64,000 nucleotides of DNA from Vreelandella zhaodongensis. Its GTDB lineage: Bacteria; Pseudomonadota; Gammaproteobacteria; Pseudomonadales; Halomonadaceae. Below the pieces are notes generated by a model that was not told the DNA's origin, ran no database searches, and saw nothing but the letters and a program-made list of their open reading frames with translations. Positions 44,226 through 53,718 of the stretch are shown here, piece after piece. The number at the start of each line of letters is the position of its first letter. Position 1 is the first letter of the stretch. Location: positions 62,001 through 126,000 of the forward strand of contig NZ_JACCDD010000005.1 of NCBI RefSeq assembly GCF_013415115.1, given 5' to 3'. Position numbers and translations under genes: made by a program.

Positions 44226-45890
44226 TCAAAGTGATGAATTCTCTTCCGAAATCCATCTCGCGGCTTTCTCAGCAATCATTAGCGTCGGCGAGTTGGTGTT
44301 ACCACTGGTGATGGTGGGCATGATACTGGCATCTACCACTCGTAAACCGGTCACTCCCCTGACACACAGCTTGGAATCCACCACCGCCATTGGGTCATCG
44401 TCGCGGCCCATTTTGGTAGTGCCTACTGGGTGAAAAATCGTTGTGCCAATATCACCCGCCAGTTTCGCCAGCTCATCGTCGCTCTGATATTCAAGCCCTG
44501 GCTTGAACTCTTCCGGCTGGTATTTAGCAAACGCCTGCTGCTCGGCAATGCGCCGTGTAACCCGCAGTGAGTCCGCCGCCACTTTGCGGTCTTCTTCAGT
44601 GCTTAGATAGTTGGGCTCAATGGCAGGCGCAGTTTGTGGGTCGCGGTTTTTGATCTGTACCCGCCCACGGCTGGTGGGGTTAAGATTACAGACGCTGGCG
44701 GTAATCGCCGGGAAGTTATGCAGCGGCTGGCCAAACGCATCCAGACTTAATGGCTGTACGTGGTACTCGATGTTGGCGTGTTGGTACTCATCAGAGCTGC
44801 GGGTAAAGATACATAGCTGGGATGGCGCCATGCTCATCGGGCCTGAACGTTTAAGCACATACTCCAAACCAATCTTAGCCTTACCCAACAGAGTATTGGC
44901 CATAGTGTTAAGCGTTTTTGCCCCTTTCACCTTATAAACGGAACGAATTTGCAGGTGATCCTGCAGATTCTCACCCACCCCAGGAAGAGCTGCTACTACA
45001 TCAATACCATGGCGCTGCAGCAGCTCGGGGGCACCGATACCGGAGAGCTGCAGAATCTGGGGAGAACCGATGGCGCCTGCACTCAACACCACTTCTTTCT
45101 TGGCCGCCACCTTGAGCGTTTTGCCTTCACGCAGCAGCTCTGCGCCTACGCAGCGCGGTTTTCCTTCTTGCTGTTCAAATAGCAGCCGGTTGACGTGGGT
45201 AGAGTGCCATAGGGTGAGGTTGGAGCGCTCTTTGATAGGACGCAAAAACGCTTTAGAGGTATTCCAGCGCCAGCCTTTGCGCTGGTTGACCTCGAAGTAG
45301 TTAACACCTTCATTATCGCCGCGATTGAAATCTTCGGTGCGCGGAATGCCTGCTTGCACCGCTGCTGCAGCGAAATCATCCAGCACTTCCCAGCTCAGGC
45401 GCTGCTTTTCAATCCGCCATTCGCCGCCGTGGCCGTGATAACGGCGGTGCTCAGCATCGCCGTCACCGCCTTCGTCTAGCCGGTGGTGGTCTTCGTGCTT
45501 CATGAAATCTGGCAGGCAGTTATCCCAGCGCCAGGCATCATCACCGGTCAGTTCAGCCCAGTGGTCGTAATCACGGGCCTGGCCGCGCAGGTAGAGCATG
45601 CCGTTGATGCTTGAACAGCCGCCCAGGGTTTTGCCACGCGGGTAAATCAACGAACGACCATTGAGCCCTTTATCGGGCTCAGTGCGAAACAGCCAGTCGG
45701 TACGCGGGTTATTAATGCAATAGAGATAGCCCACGGGAATATGAATCCAGTGGTAGTTATCCGGCCCGCCCGCTTCAATCAATAGCACCTTATTATTTGG
45801 GTTAGCGCTTAGTCGATTGGCCAGCAGGCACCCAGCGGTGCCTGCGCCAATCACGATATAGTCGAAATTATTATTAGCAGGGTGTGACAT
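44226..45890 (-). CDS. GMC-family alcohol dehydrogenase, likely 3-hydroxypropionate dehydrogenase
   Basis: A 554-residue FAD-dependent GMC oxidoreductase (choline dehydrogenase relative). The FAD site is YIVIGAGTAGCLLANRL with VLLIEAGG (about 10-42), the GMC signature GAIGSPQILQLSGIG is near 272-286, and the catalytic His lies in IFHPVGTTKMG. The neighbours decide its role. It is directly downstream of a CoA-acylating semialdehyde dehydrogenase and opposite a LysR gene, the arrangement of HpdH-MmsA/HpdR in Pseudomonas and of DddA-DddC in Halomonas, where the enzyme oxidises 3-hydroxypropionate to malonate semialdehyde. Choline dehydrogenase (BetA) is the alternative, but no betB/betI is present. 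Confidence 0.85.
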   Translation of the reverse strand: MSHPANNNFDYIVIGAGTAGCLLANRLSANPNNKVLLIEAGGPDNYHWIHIPVGYLYCINNPRTDWLFRTEPDKGLNGRSLIYPRGKTLGGCSSINGMLYLRGQARDYDHWAELTGDDAWRWDNCLPDFMKHEDHHRLDEGGDGDAEHRRYHGHGGEWRIEKQRLSWEVLDDFAAAAVQAGIPRTEDFNRGDNEGVNYFEVNQRKGWRWNTSKAFLRPIKERSNLTLWHSTHVNRLLFEQQEGKPRCVGAELLREGKTLKVAAKKEVVLSAGAIGSPQILQLSGIGAPELLQRHGIDVVAALPGVGENLQDHLQIRSVYKVKGAKTLNTMANTLLGKAKIGLEYVLKRSGPMSMAPSQLCIFTRSSDEYQHANIEYHVQPLSLDAFGQPLHNFPAITASVCNLNPTSRGRVQIKNRDPQTAPAIEPNYLSTEEDRKVAADSLRVTRRIAEQQAFAKYQPEEFKPGLEYQSDDELAKLAGDIGTTIFHPVGTTKMGRDDDPMAVVDSKLCVRGVTGLRVVDASIMPTITSGNTNSPTLMIAEKAARWISEENSSL

Positions 45891-45916
45891 GAACGGGCTC
45901 CCGTAACGTAGCGGCG

Positions 45917-47425
45917 TTACTTAGCCGTAGGCATCACGAACTCGGCACCTGCATCGATGGAGTCTGACCAGCGCTGCATGATGGATTTCTGCTTGGTATA
46001 GAAGCGCACACCCTCTTCACCATAGGCATGCATATCGCCGAACAGAGAGCGCTTCCAACCGCCAAAACCGTGCCATGCCATAGGTACCGGAATGGGTACA
46101 TTGATGCCGACCATGCCCACTTGAATACGGCGGCCAAATTCGCGGGCTACGTTACCGCTTTCGGTAAAGCAGCTAACTCCATTGCCAAACTCATGGTCGT
46201 TGATCAGCTCAATTGCCGTGGCAATATCTGGTACCCGCACGCATACCAGCACCGGGCCAAAGATCTCTTCCTTATAAATAGTCATCTCAGGCGTGACGTG
46301 ATCAAACAGAGTGCCGCCCATCCAGAAGCCCTCGGCACAGCCATCGCCGGTTTTTGTGCTGTCGAACTCACGACCATCCACCACCAGTTGCGCGCCTTCT
46401 TCTACGCCCTTGTTGATATAGCCAGTAATGCGCTCATGAGCCTGACGGGTGACGATCGGGCCCATTTCCGCATCCAGCTGCATGCCATCCTTCACTTTCA
46501 GCGTCTTGGCACGCTCAGCCAATTTAGCTACCACACCATCCGCCACATCGCCAACCAGCACCGCCACGCTAATCGCCATGCAGCGCTCGCCCGCCGAGCC
46601 GTAAGCAGCGCCAATCAGGGCATCTACGGCTTTATCGAGGTTGGCATCCGGCATTACCACCATATGGTTTTTGGCGCCGCCCAGCGCCTGCACGCGCTTG
46701 CCATGACGAGCCCCCCGCTCATAGATCAGGTTGGCAATCGGCGTAGAACCTACAAACGACAGAGCTTTAACATCTGGATGGTCAATCAGCGCTTCAACGC
46801 TATCTTTATCGCCCTGCACGACGTTAAACACGCCATCGGGAAGACCTGCCTGCTTCAGCAAATCGGCCATCATCAGCGAGGCGCTGGGGTCAAGCGGACT
46901 AGGCTTAAGGACAAAGGTATTACCTGCAGCAATCGCCACCGGAAACATCCACATCGGCACCATAACGGGGAAGTTGAACGGCGTGATGCCAGCCACCACG
47001 CCCAGCGGCTGACGCATGGTCCAGTTATCAATACCGGTACTGACCTGTTCGGTGTAATCCCCTTTTAAAAGCTGCGGAATACCGCAGGCAAACTCGACGA
47101 TATCTATGCCCCTGGCCACCTCCCCCTGAGCATCGGTGAACACTTTGCCGTGCTCCTTAGTGATCGCCTCGGCCAGCTCATCCTTGTGGGCATTCAGCAG
47201 TTCCAGAAAACGGAACATCACCCTTGCACGACGGATCGGCGGCGTATCCGCCCAGGCGTTAAACGCCGCTTGAGCTGCCGCAACGGCGGTATCGACATCT
47301 TGGGAGCTGGCTAAAACAACCTGGCCGGTCACCTCACCAGTGGCAGGGTTGAAAACATCCTGCGTTTGAGCATTTTCACCCGCAGTAACCTGACCGTTAA
47401 TGTAATGTGCAATGGATGAAGTCAT
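45917..47425 (-). CDS. mmsA: MmsA/DddC, CoA-acylating (methyl)malonate-semialdehyde dehydrogenase
   Basis: A 502-residue aldehyde dehydrogenase with nucleophile Cys282 ([11 protein letters not shown]). The usual general-base Glu is replaced, the equivalent stretch reading [12 protein letters not shown], as expected for the CoA-dependent, decarboxylating branch. It converts malonate semialdehyde to acetyl-CoA or methylmalonate semialdehyde to propionyl-CoA (valine, inositol, beta-alanine, 3-hydroxypropionate breakdown). It is followed after 26 bases by the GMC dehydrogenase and divergent from LysR. The context favours malonate semialdehyde as substrate. Confidence 0.94.
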   Translation of the reverse strand: MTSSIAHYINGQVTAGENAQTQDVFNPATGEVTGQVVLASSQDVDTAVAAAQAAFNAWADTPPIRRARVMFRFLELLNAHKDELAEAITKEHGKVFTDAQGEVARGIDIVEFACGIPQLLKGDYTEQVSTGIDNWTMRQPLGVVAGITPFNFPVMVPMWMFPVAIAAGNTFVLKPSPLDPSASLMMADLLKQAGLPDGVFNVVQGDKDSVEALIDHPDVKALSFVGSTPIANLIYERGARHGKRVQALGGAKNHMVVMPDANLDKAVDALIGAAYGSAGERCMAISVAVLVGDVADGVVAKLAERAKTLKVKDGMQLDAEMGPIVTRQAHERITGYINKGVEEGAQLVVDGREFDSTKTGDGCAEGFWMGGTLFDHVTPEMTIYKEEIFGPVLVCVRVPDIATAIELINDHEFGNGVSCFTESGNVAREFGRRIQVGMVGINVPIPVPMAWHGFGGWKRSLFGDMHAYGEEGVRFYTKQKSIMQRWSDSIDAGAEFVMPTAK

Positions 47426-47505
47426 GGCGCCCTCTTATAAGATTTATTTAACCTTCAGCAACAAAATGTCGCTTTATAGGTAGATTATCCCAGTGAACGT
47501 CACAA

Positions 47506-47522
47506 TCAATTGAGTTATTCAA
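47506..47522. promoter_or_regulatory. Candidate LysR-type operator between mmsA and lysR
   Basis: TCAATTGA (8-bp palindrome, 47506-47513) overlaps TTGA-N5-TCAA (47510-47522), which fits the T-N11-A LysR box. It lies about 45 bases upstream of the LysR start and about 85 bases upstream of mmsA, in the 142-base divergent gap. Binding is inferred from pattern only. Confidence 0.4.
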
Positions 47523-47567
47523 AAGCTAGATATAAGGTTTACTAATATCACTAAATAAAGGAATGCC

Positions 47568-48476
47568 ATGGATGATTTAGGCAGCCTGCGCGCCTTTGTG
47601 GCGGTGGCGCGTACTGGCAGCGTGTCTCGTGCGGCCCAGCAACTTCATCTAACGCAACCGGCGGTCAGCCTGAAGCTCAAGCAGCTGCAGGAGCAGCTGG
47701 GGCTTGGGCTGTTTCAGCGCCGCCCCCAGGGGTTGGCTCTCACCGCCGATGGCATGGCATTGTTGCCTACTGCCGAGCAGGCACTCACCAGCGTCAGGGC
47801 CTTCTTCCAAACTGCCACTGCGCTTCACACCACGGTGCGCGGGCAGTTGAAAATCGGCACGATTGTTGATCCGGAATTTATTCGCCTGGGGGATTTTTTA
47901 CGCCGTCTAATGGCACGCGCCCCACAGCTGGAAACTGAACTGCACCATGGCATGAGCGGTAGCGTGCTAGGCCATGTGGAACGCGGTGATCTGGATGTAG
48001 GGTTTTATCTCGCCCCTCCGAGGGAAGGCACCGGCCATCAGCACCCGATGCTTGCCCACCGCGAACTGACTCAATTTGACTATCATGTCGTTGCGCCGCC
48101 GGGCTGGGAAGCACGCCTGACGGATACTCGCTGGGAAGCGCTGGCGTGTTTACCCTGGATTGTTACCCCAACCGACTCTGTGCATCACCGCTTGTTAGGA
48201 CAGGTCATGAATGACCATGGCATTCAACCCAACCGGGTCGCTCAGGTAGATCAGGAAGCGTGCATGCTCGACTTAGTCAGGGCAGGGGTTGGATTGAGCT
48301 TGGCAAGGGATGCTCTGGCCATGACAGAACGACAAGAAAGTGGTCTATGCGTCGCCCAGAATATACGTTTGCCGTGCGCCCTGAGCTTTATCTGGAATCG
48401 TGAACGCCAAGGCGAGCCCGCCATTGAAACCGCACTGAACACCCTTGACGACGTCTGGATGACACGCACTTTTTAG
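47568..48476 (+). CDS. LysR-family regulator of the adjacent mmsA/GMC operon (HpdR-like)
   Basis: A 302-residue LysR regulator: HTH (about 1-60, TGSVSRAAQQLHLTQPAVSLKLKQLQEQLGLGLFQRR) and an effector domain (about 90-295). AAAGGA precedes the ATG. It is divergent from mmsA with a 142-base gap, the layout in which HpdR activates hpdH and mmsA in response to 3-hydroxypropionate in Pseudomonas. The effector here is inferred from that precedent. Confidence 0.88.
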   Translation: MDDLGSLRAFVAVARTGSVSRAAQQLHLTQPAVSLKLKQLQEQLGLGLFQRRPQGLALTADGMALLPTAEQALTSVRAFFQTATALHTTVRGQLKIGTIVDPEFIRLGDFLRRLMARAPQLETELHHGMSGSVLGHVERGDLDVGFYLAPPREGTGHQHPMLAHRELTQFDYHVVAPPGWEARLTDTRWEALACLPWIVTPTDSVHHRLLGQVMNDHGIQPNRVAQVDQEACMLDLVRAGVGLSLARDALAMTERQESGLCVAQNIRLPCALSFIWNRERQGEPAIETALNTLDDVWMTRTF

Positions 48477-48579
48477 AGCCTTTAACAGGGCTTATTGAGG
48501 CGTTTTTTCATATACCGAGGAACTGGCGCGCACAAATATCGTCAAAGGTTTGTATATCTTTTATTTCACTGGAGCGGCC

Positions 48580-49230
48580 ATGTCTTTTGCCTATACCTTC
48601 CTTGCAGGGCATTTTGCAGCACGTCGACCGCTAATGGTTTTTACAGCGTTTATCGGTGCCTTGTCTGCCTCTTCTCTTGCGGCCAGTGAACACAGCAGCA
48701 ATGTAGCAACGTTTGCAGGTGGCTGCTTTTGGTGTATGGAACCTCCGTACGACCGTCAAGCTGGCGTCATTTCCACTCGATCTGGTTATACAGGGGGCGA
48801 ACGTGAGAATCCTACCTACCAAGAGATTGGTCGTGGCGATACGGGGCACGCCCAAGCCGTTGAGGTGATCTTTGACCCTGACAACATCAGCTACGAGCAG
48901 CTTCTAGAGATTTTTTGGTACAACGTGGATCCCTTTGCGGTTGATCAACAGTTTTGCGATGTAGGTACACAGTACCGATCAGCAATTTTTTATCACGACG
49001 AAGAGCAGCGTGCGCTTGCCGAAGCCACTAAAGCTGAAATAGAGCAACGTTTTGACCGCGAAGTTGCGACGCAAATCATGCCCGCCAGCGTGTTCTGGGA
49101 AGCCGAGGAGTACCACCAAGCCTACTACCAGAAAAACCCGCTGCGCTACCGCTTTTACCGCTACAACTGCGGCCGTGATAACCGTTTAGAAGAGGTATGG
49201 GGTGAGCAAGCGGGTGGTCCTACTTTCTAA
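48580..49230 (+). CDS. msrA: MsrA, peptide methionine-S-sulfoxide reductase, probably exported
   Basis: A 216-residue MsrA that repairs the S-form of methionine sulfoxide. The catalytic motif GGCFWCMEPP has Cys49 as nucleophile. The family blocks SGYTGG, GHAQAVEV, DQQFCDVGTQYRSAIF and a C-terminal Cys (YNCGRDN) for recycling are present. An N-terminal hydrophobic stretch (about 17-35, ending SLAAS) looks like a signal peptide, so the enzyme may act in the periplasm or be membrane-attached. GGAG precedes the ATG at 48580. No MsrB domain is present. Confidence 0.93.
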   Translation: MSFAYTFLAGHFAARRPLMVFTAFIGALSASSLAASEHSSNVATFAGGCFWCMEPPYDRQAGVISTRSGYTGGERENPTYQEIGRGDTGHAQAVEVIFDPDNISYEQLLEIFWYNVDPFAVDQQFCDVGTQYRSAIFYHDEEQRALAEATKAEIEQRFDREVATQIMPASVFWEAEEYHQAYYQKNPLRYRFYRYNCGRDNRLEEVWGEQAGGPTF

Positions 49231-49293
49231 TAACGCAGGTTATCGCTAGTGATTAAGCAGTGTTCTGAGAAGGCTATCAAAAGCGACTATTGT

Positions 49294-49767
49294 TCAAGCA
49301 CGCCTGCGCCGCTGCCACAGTTTCAGAACTAACACCACGACTACCCAGGTCACAAGTGCCGCGACAACATCGTCTAACACAATGCCAACGCCACCTTGCA
49401 CGTATTCCGCCAAGTGAATCGGGGGCGGTTTTACGGCATCAAAAAAACGAAATATCGCAAATGCCAGTGCCATTACCAGCGGATGACGTGCAGCCTGCAA
49501 ACCGATGACCGCAAGTGGAAAGGCTAGATACTCATCAGCAACGATACTGCCATGATCGCCTCCACCTAATTGCAGTGAGGCGTAGTGGCAAACCGGCACA
49601 GCCAGCGCCAATAGTGCTGCTATAATGGCACCTTGATGAGCAAGCGGCCGTCCCACAAGCCACCACGCCAGCGGTATCCCGAGCAAAGAACCAAAGGTGC
49701 CTGGTGCAACAGGTGCCAGCCCCAGTCCGAAGCCTGTGGCCAGCCATAAGTTTAGCGTTTCGAGCAT
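49294..49767 (-). CDS. pgpA: PgpA, phosphatidylglycerophosphatase A
   Basis: A 157-residue inner-membrane phosphatase that dephosphorylates phosphatidylglycerol phosphate to phosphatidylglycerol. The family signature GLAPVAPGTFGSLLGIPLAW (about 16-35) and the acidic block FFDAVKPPPIHLAEYVQGGVGIVLDDVVA (about 108-136) are intact. The ATG shares one base with the stop of the TerB-like gene upstream (TAATG). In many gammaproteobacteria pgpA follows thiL; here it follows a TerB-like gene, so expression differs. Confidence 0.93.
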   Translation of the reverse strand: MLETLNLWLATGFGLGLAPVAPGTFGSLLGIPLAWWLVGRPLAHQGAIIAALLALAVPVCHYASLQLGGGDHGSIVADEYLAFPLAVIGLQAARHPLVMALAFAIFRFFDAVKPPPIHLAEYVQGGVGIVLDDVVAALVTWVVVVLVLKLWQRRRRA

Positions 49768-50558
49768 TAACCTGCCTGCTGTGCCTGGCGCTCAAGTTCA
49801 CGGGCGACCTCAGCTGGGATATTCAGCGCGCTTGCCAACTGATCTAACCACGCCCGCTCCATAGGGTTTTGGTCATCGGTCACTGCGACACTGATAAGAT
49901 ACATTTCCCTGGCGGCCTGGGGCGAATCCGCCTGATCAGCAAGGGCTTGGGCATCTAACGGCGCGTTAAGCTGTTGCTGAACCCAATTATGCAGCTCTTG
50001 GTCGGCACCTAGTGCATCAATTTGCTCAGTAATCAGCGCCCGCTCTTGCTCATCAATATGGCCATCGGCACGAGCGGCCATAATCATCGCCTGCAGAAGT
50101 TCAAGACTGCGCTGCTCCTGCATTTCGCCGCTTAGTGCTTCTACCTGTTCGCCTTCGAATGAGCTCTGAGTTGCCCCCTGCTGAGCCGTGTCATTTTTGG
50201 CTGCCTGAGAGTTTTGCCACGCTTGCCAAGCCAGCTTGCCCACGCCCGCAATAGCGGCATACTTAAGCGCATTGCCTCCGGTACTGCGACCACGTTGAGA
50301 GCCCAAGAGCATTCCCATTGCGCCGCCGCCGAGTAAGCTTGTCATGTCCAGACCACCACCACGACTGGCGTTTTGGTTGCTATGTCGGCTCTGGTTTCCT
50401 CCCATGCCCAACTGTCGGGCCAAACCACCCAGCATCCCTTTTACATCTAGGCCACCGCTCTGTGGGCGTTGCTGTTGACGGCTATTGTGCTGTCCCGTTT
50501 GCGCACCGCCGCTAGATGCTTGCTGCATAAGCTGCTGGAGAATGTTGCTTGCGTTCAT
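49767..50558 (-). CDS. TerB/DUF533 (YebE-like) protein
   Basis: A 263-residue protein. The N-terminal part is low-complexity Gln/Gly/Ser-rich (QQ repeats with RQLGMGG) and contains a short Gly/Leu-rich stretch (SLLGGGAMGMLLGSQRG) that could touch the membrane. The C-terminal domain (about 140-255, LLQAMIMAARADGHIDEQERALITEQIDALG) is a TerB-type acidic helical domain (DUF533). Such YebE proteins are envelope-stress regulated in E. coli, with function unknown. The start at 50558 has AAGG just upstream; a longer in-frame start at 50633 is unlikely. It is translationally coupled to pgpA. Confidence 0.85.
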   Translation of the reverse strand: MNASNILQQLMQQASSGGAQTGQHNSRQQQRPQSGGLDVKGMLGGLARQLGMGGNQSRHSNQNASRGGGLDMTSLLGGGAMGMLLGSQRGRSTGGNALKYAAIAGVGKLAWQAWQNSQAAKNDTAQQGATQSSFEGEQVEALSGEMQEQRSLELLQAMIMAARADGHIDEQERALITEQIDALGADQELHNWVQQQLNAPLDAQALADQADSPQAAREMYLISVAVTDDQNPMERAWLDQLASALNIPAEVARELERQAQQAG

Positions 50559-50652
50559 CCTTGTACTCCCAAGTAATTTAACAGGCGACGTATTAATATA
50601 CGTCACTCCACAAAGCGCATGTCGAGGCAGCACTCAACGCTGCTGGACACTG

Positions 50653-53600
50653 TTATATTAACGCGCCTTTCACGTCTACCGAACTTCCTTGACGGCTGGC
50701 TCGTACTTCAACACGGACCGGCATTTGCTCTTTGAGTTCGCTAACATGGGAGATAATCCCAATCATACGTCCGCCCATTTGCAGCTCGCTGAGCATGGCA
50801 ATGGCTTGATCTAATGCATCCTGATCCAGGCTGCCAAAGCCTTCATCAATAAATAGCGCATCCAGCTGAATGCCACCCGCGTAGGCCTGTACCACGTCGG
50901 AAAGCCCCAATGCCAGCGCCAAGGCCGCCATAAACGACTCACCACCAGAGAGCGTCGCTACTGAACGGCTCTTGCCAGTGTAAGTGTCGGCCACGTCCAG
51001 CTCCAATCCTGACGCTTTATTGCCTTTTGAAGGATCTTCGCGGCGCACCAACTGATAGCGCCCGCGGCTCATACGCACCAGCCTTTCAGACGCTTGAATC
51101 AGTACGTCGTCCAACAGCACTCCTAGCACAAACCGCTGCAAGCTAATGCGATTACCAGTGCGTCCATTGGCCACCTCGCTGAGCGTTCCCCACACCCGAT
51201 ACTGGGCTTCAAGTTCGGCCTGGGCCGTGTGAGCGGCGGTCAGTTTTTGACGAACACCCTGCAGGGTTTTTAACCGCCCATCCTGCGCACGCCACGCCTC
51301 TAGCTGGGTATGCTCCTCTGCTTGAGCGGCTTCTGTCAGAGTGGTGAGTGCGGCGAGATCTGGCGGCGTTTTTTCGGCAAGCTGAGTGTGGTAATTGTGT
51401 AGCGCGCCTTCAAGCTCTGCTAGGCGGCGCTGATACGCCTCTATTTGGCGTGCCAGGTCTTGCCGTTGGTTATCTTCTAGCTGAGCAGCCTGAAAGGCAG
51501 CTTCACTTTCAAACGAACTGGCTTGTAGTGCCGTTTGCCACTCAGACTGCGCTTGTTCAAGCGCTTGCTGGCTACGCTCTACTCGCTGATTCGCGCCACG
51601 CAGCTGCTCTTCTGACCGCGCCTGCTGGGTTTGGTTAGCTGAGAGCACCTGCTGAGCACACTCCCAGGCTTGCTCAAGCTCAGCAATCTGGCTGTCTAGC
51701 TCCGTGAGCGTTTGGCGCATGGTCAACGGGTTGCGGGCATCCTCTGGCAGCGATTGACTTAATTGATCGCGCTGGCTCTCTACTCGTAGCGCTTCCTCTT
51801 TAGCCTTTTCAACCATAGGCCGCTGGGCTTTGAGTTGTTTATCCAGCGTGCCCCAACCACTGCGTAGCTCGTCACGGGCACTGTTTTGCTGGTGAATCTC
51901 ACCCTCGACATTTTTTTGACGCTCGACTTGGCGGCGTAATTGTTCACATGCCTGTTGTAACGCAGCCTGCGGCTGGTTGGCCCACTCGCCTAGCTGTTGA
52001 CTAAGGCGCTGCCTCTGCTCGGCGTTGTAACGAATCTGTTGTGCTAACTGTTGATCCTGACGCTCGGCGGTTTCTAATGCGTGGCGGGCCTGTTCCTCGG
52101 CTGAGCGGGCTGTTTCCACCTGGGTTTGGGTAACGATGTCAGTATGTTTAACCGCCGGAGCTGGGTGCTCAAGGCTGCCACACACTGGGCAAGGTGCGTC
52201 CTCTTCAAGGGTGAGCGCTAGCAGTGCGGCTTGCCCTTGGTGCCAGCGCATCTCTTGCTCAGTCGCGTGCCGCCTAGCCTGCTCCGCTTCTCTGCGTCGG
52301 TGGTTGAGAGCCTCCGCAGCCTGTTGTTGCTGAGCAGTGAGCTCACGCCCCTGCCGAGTCAGATCATCCAACTCTTGTCGCTGAGCTAGCAGGCTCTCAT
52401 GGCGACTTAGCTCTGCGGAGGCGCTGGCCAGCTGCTGCCCCTCCGCTTGCAGGCGCTCAAGATTAAGGCTTATCACTTCACCTTGTTGGCGAATGCTGTC
52501 TAACTGCGCCTCATCGCGCTTTAGGGTGGCATCGGCTTGCTGCCAAGCGACCTGGGCCGTTTGCAAGCGCGCTTCAAGCTCGCTTAACTGCTGGCCTTTG
52601 TGGATAAACTCGCCCAACTGACGATGGCGTTCACGTAGTGCGGGCAGTTCGGCTTGGCGCTGACGCGCCGTTTCAAATGCACGCTGTGCTTGTTCAGTAT
52701 TGGTACGCTGGGTAGTTAGCGCGGCAGTTGCCTGCTGCTGCTCTGCTTGAGCGGTACTCAGCGCCTGTTGCGCTTGGACTAACGCAGTGCTGTGAGGCCG
52801 CAGCGCTCGGGCGTGGTCACTTTGGGTCAAGCGGTTCTGAGAGGCCGTTATTTGCGCCTGCTGCTCAAGGTGGCGTGCTTTCTCCGTGGCAAGGCTGTCC
52901 CGCGCTTCAAATTGGCGCTGTAGCGTTAGGGCTTCATCTCGCCGCTGTTCAGCGCTGCGGCGCTGCTGCTGAGCGGCTTCAAAACGCTGGCGCGCCTGCC
53001 CTACTTGCGGCGTTAGCGCCGCTAACTCTTGCGCTAACGCCGCTTCGCTTTCCAGCTCACCACCGGCTAAAATGCCACTGATATGTTGGCGATGATCATT
53101 CACCGCTCGTTCAATTTGATTTGCCTGGGTACGCAGACGCTCTTCAATGCGCTGAAAAATCTGGGTTTGAAACAGCTGAGAAAAAATTTTCTCGCGATCC
53201 TTCGACTCTGCTAGCAGCAGTTCGCGAAACTTCCCTTGGGGGAGCACCATGACTTGGCGAAACTGGTTAGCATCCAGGCCTATTAATGCATGCAGTTGGC
53301 TGTTGGCATCAGTGACCTTACGCGCCACCAGACATTCATCCTCTTCACCTTCCGGAGTCAGCCGCCACAGCTGGGCTTCAGCACTTTGTGTGGTAGTGCC
53401 TTCGCCAGTCGCCTTGGGGCGCTCCTGCTGAGGCACCCGACGCACTCGATAAGCTCCCTCGCGCAGGCGAAAATCCAAGCTGACCTCAGTTAGTAAGGTA
53501 TCGGCGGCCTGGTCGCAACGCATTTGCCCAGCATCGCGGTCATTACCGGTGGTTTGGCCATAAAGCGCAAAGCAGATAGCATCTAATATCGAGCTTTTTC

Positions 53601-53718
53601 CGGCACCCGTGGGGCCGTTAATCAGAAACAGTGGGCTTTTGCCCAGCGCAGTAAAATCGATTGTTTCTTTGCCTGCAAAGGGGCCGAACGCCTGCATGGT
53701 GAGCGCTAACGGCGTCAT
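50653..53718 (-). CDS. sbcC: SbcC, ATPase subunit of the SbcCD nuclease
   Basis: A 1021-residue SMC/Rad50-type protein. The N-terminal half-ATPase has Walker A INGPTGAGKSSILDAICFALYG. Long coiled coils rich in Gln/Ala/Glu (about 190-480 and 530-800) flank a zinc-hook CPVCGSLEHP (about 509-518). The C-terminal half has signature LSGGESFMAALALALGLSDV and Walker B LDALFIDEGFGSLD. With SbcD it cleaves DNA hairpins and processes ends in repair. The start overlaps the sbcD stop (ATGA), so the two subunits are made together. Confidence 0.97.
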   Translation of the reverse strand: MTPLALTMQAFGPFAGKETIDFTALGKSPLFLINGPTGAGKSSILDAICFALYGQTTGNDRDAGQMRCDQAADTLLTEVSLDFRLREGAYRVRRVPQQERPKATGEGTTTQSAEAQLWRLTPEGEEDECLVARKVTDANSQLHALIGLDANQFRQVMVLPQGKFRELLLAESKDREKIFSQLFQTQIFQRIEERLRTQANQIERAVNDHRQHISGILAGGELESEAALAQELAALTPQVGQARQRFEAAQQQRRSAEQRRDEALTLQRQFEARDSLATEKARHLEQQAQITASQNRLTQSDHARALRPHSTALVQAQQALSTAQAEQQQATAALTTQRTNTEQAQRAFETARQRQAELPALRERHRQLGEFIHKGQQLSELEARLQTAQVAWQQADATLKRDEAQLDSIRQQGEVISLNLERLQAEGQQLASASAELSRHESLLAQRQELDDLTRQGRELTAQQQQAAEALNHRRREAEQARRHATEQEMRWHQGQAALLALTLEEDAPCPVCGSLEHPAPAVKHTDIVTQTQVETARSAEEQARHALETAERQDQQLAQQIRYNAEQRQRLSQQLGEWANQPQAALQQACEQLRRQVERQKNVEGEIHQQNSARDELRSGWGTLDKQLKAQRPMVEKAKEEALRVESQRDQLSQSLPEDARNPLTMRQTLTELDSQIAELEQAWECAQQVLSANQTQQARSEEQLRGANQRVERSQQALEQAQSEWQTALQASSFESEAAFQAAQLEDNQRQDLARQIEAYQRRLAELEGALHNYHTQLAEKTPPDLAALTTLTEAAQAEEHTQLEAWRAQDGRLKTLQGVRQKLTAAHTAQAELEAQYRVWGTLSEVANGRTGNRISLQRFVLGVLLDDVLIQASERLVRMSRGRYQLVRREDPSKGNKASGLELDVADTYTGKSRSVATLSGGESFMAALALALGLSDVVQAYAGGIQLDALFIDEGFGSLDQDALDQAIAMLSELQMGGRMIGIISHVSELKEQMPVRVEVRASRQGSSVDVKGALI

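Noticed and set aside
44226..45890. Assignment of the GMC enzyme as BetA for glycine-betaine synthesis
   Set aside because: No betB, betI or betT is adjacent; the partner genes fit 3-hydroxypropionate oxidation better.
46028..47068. Long open frame (346 codons) on the plus strand inside mmsA
   Set aside because: It is antisense to a clear aldehyde dehydrogenase, His-rich and without family motifs or ribosome-binding site; a codon-bias shadow.
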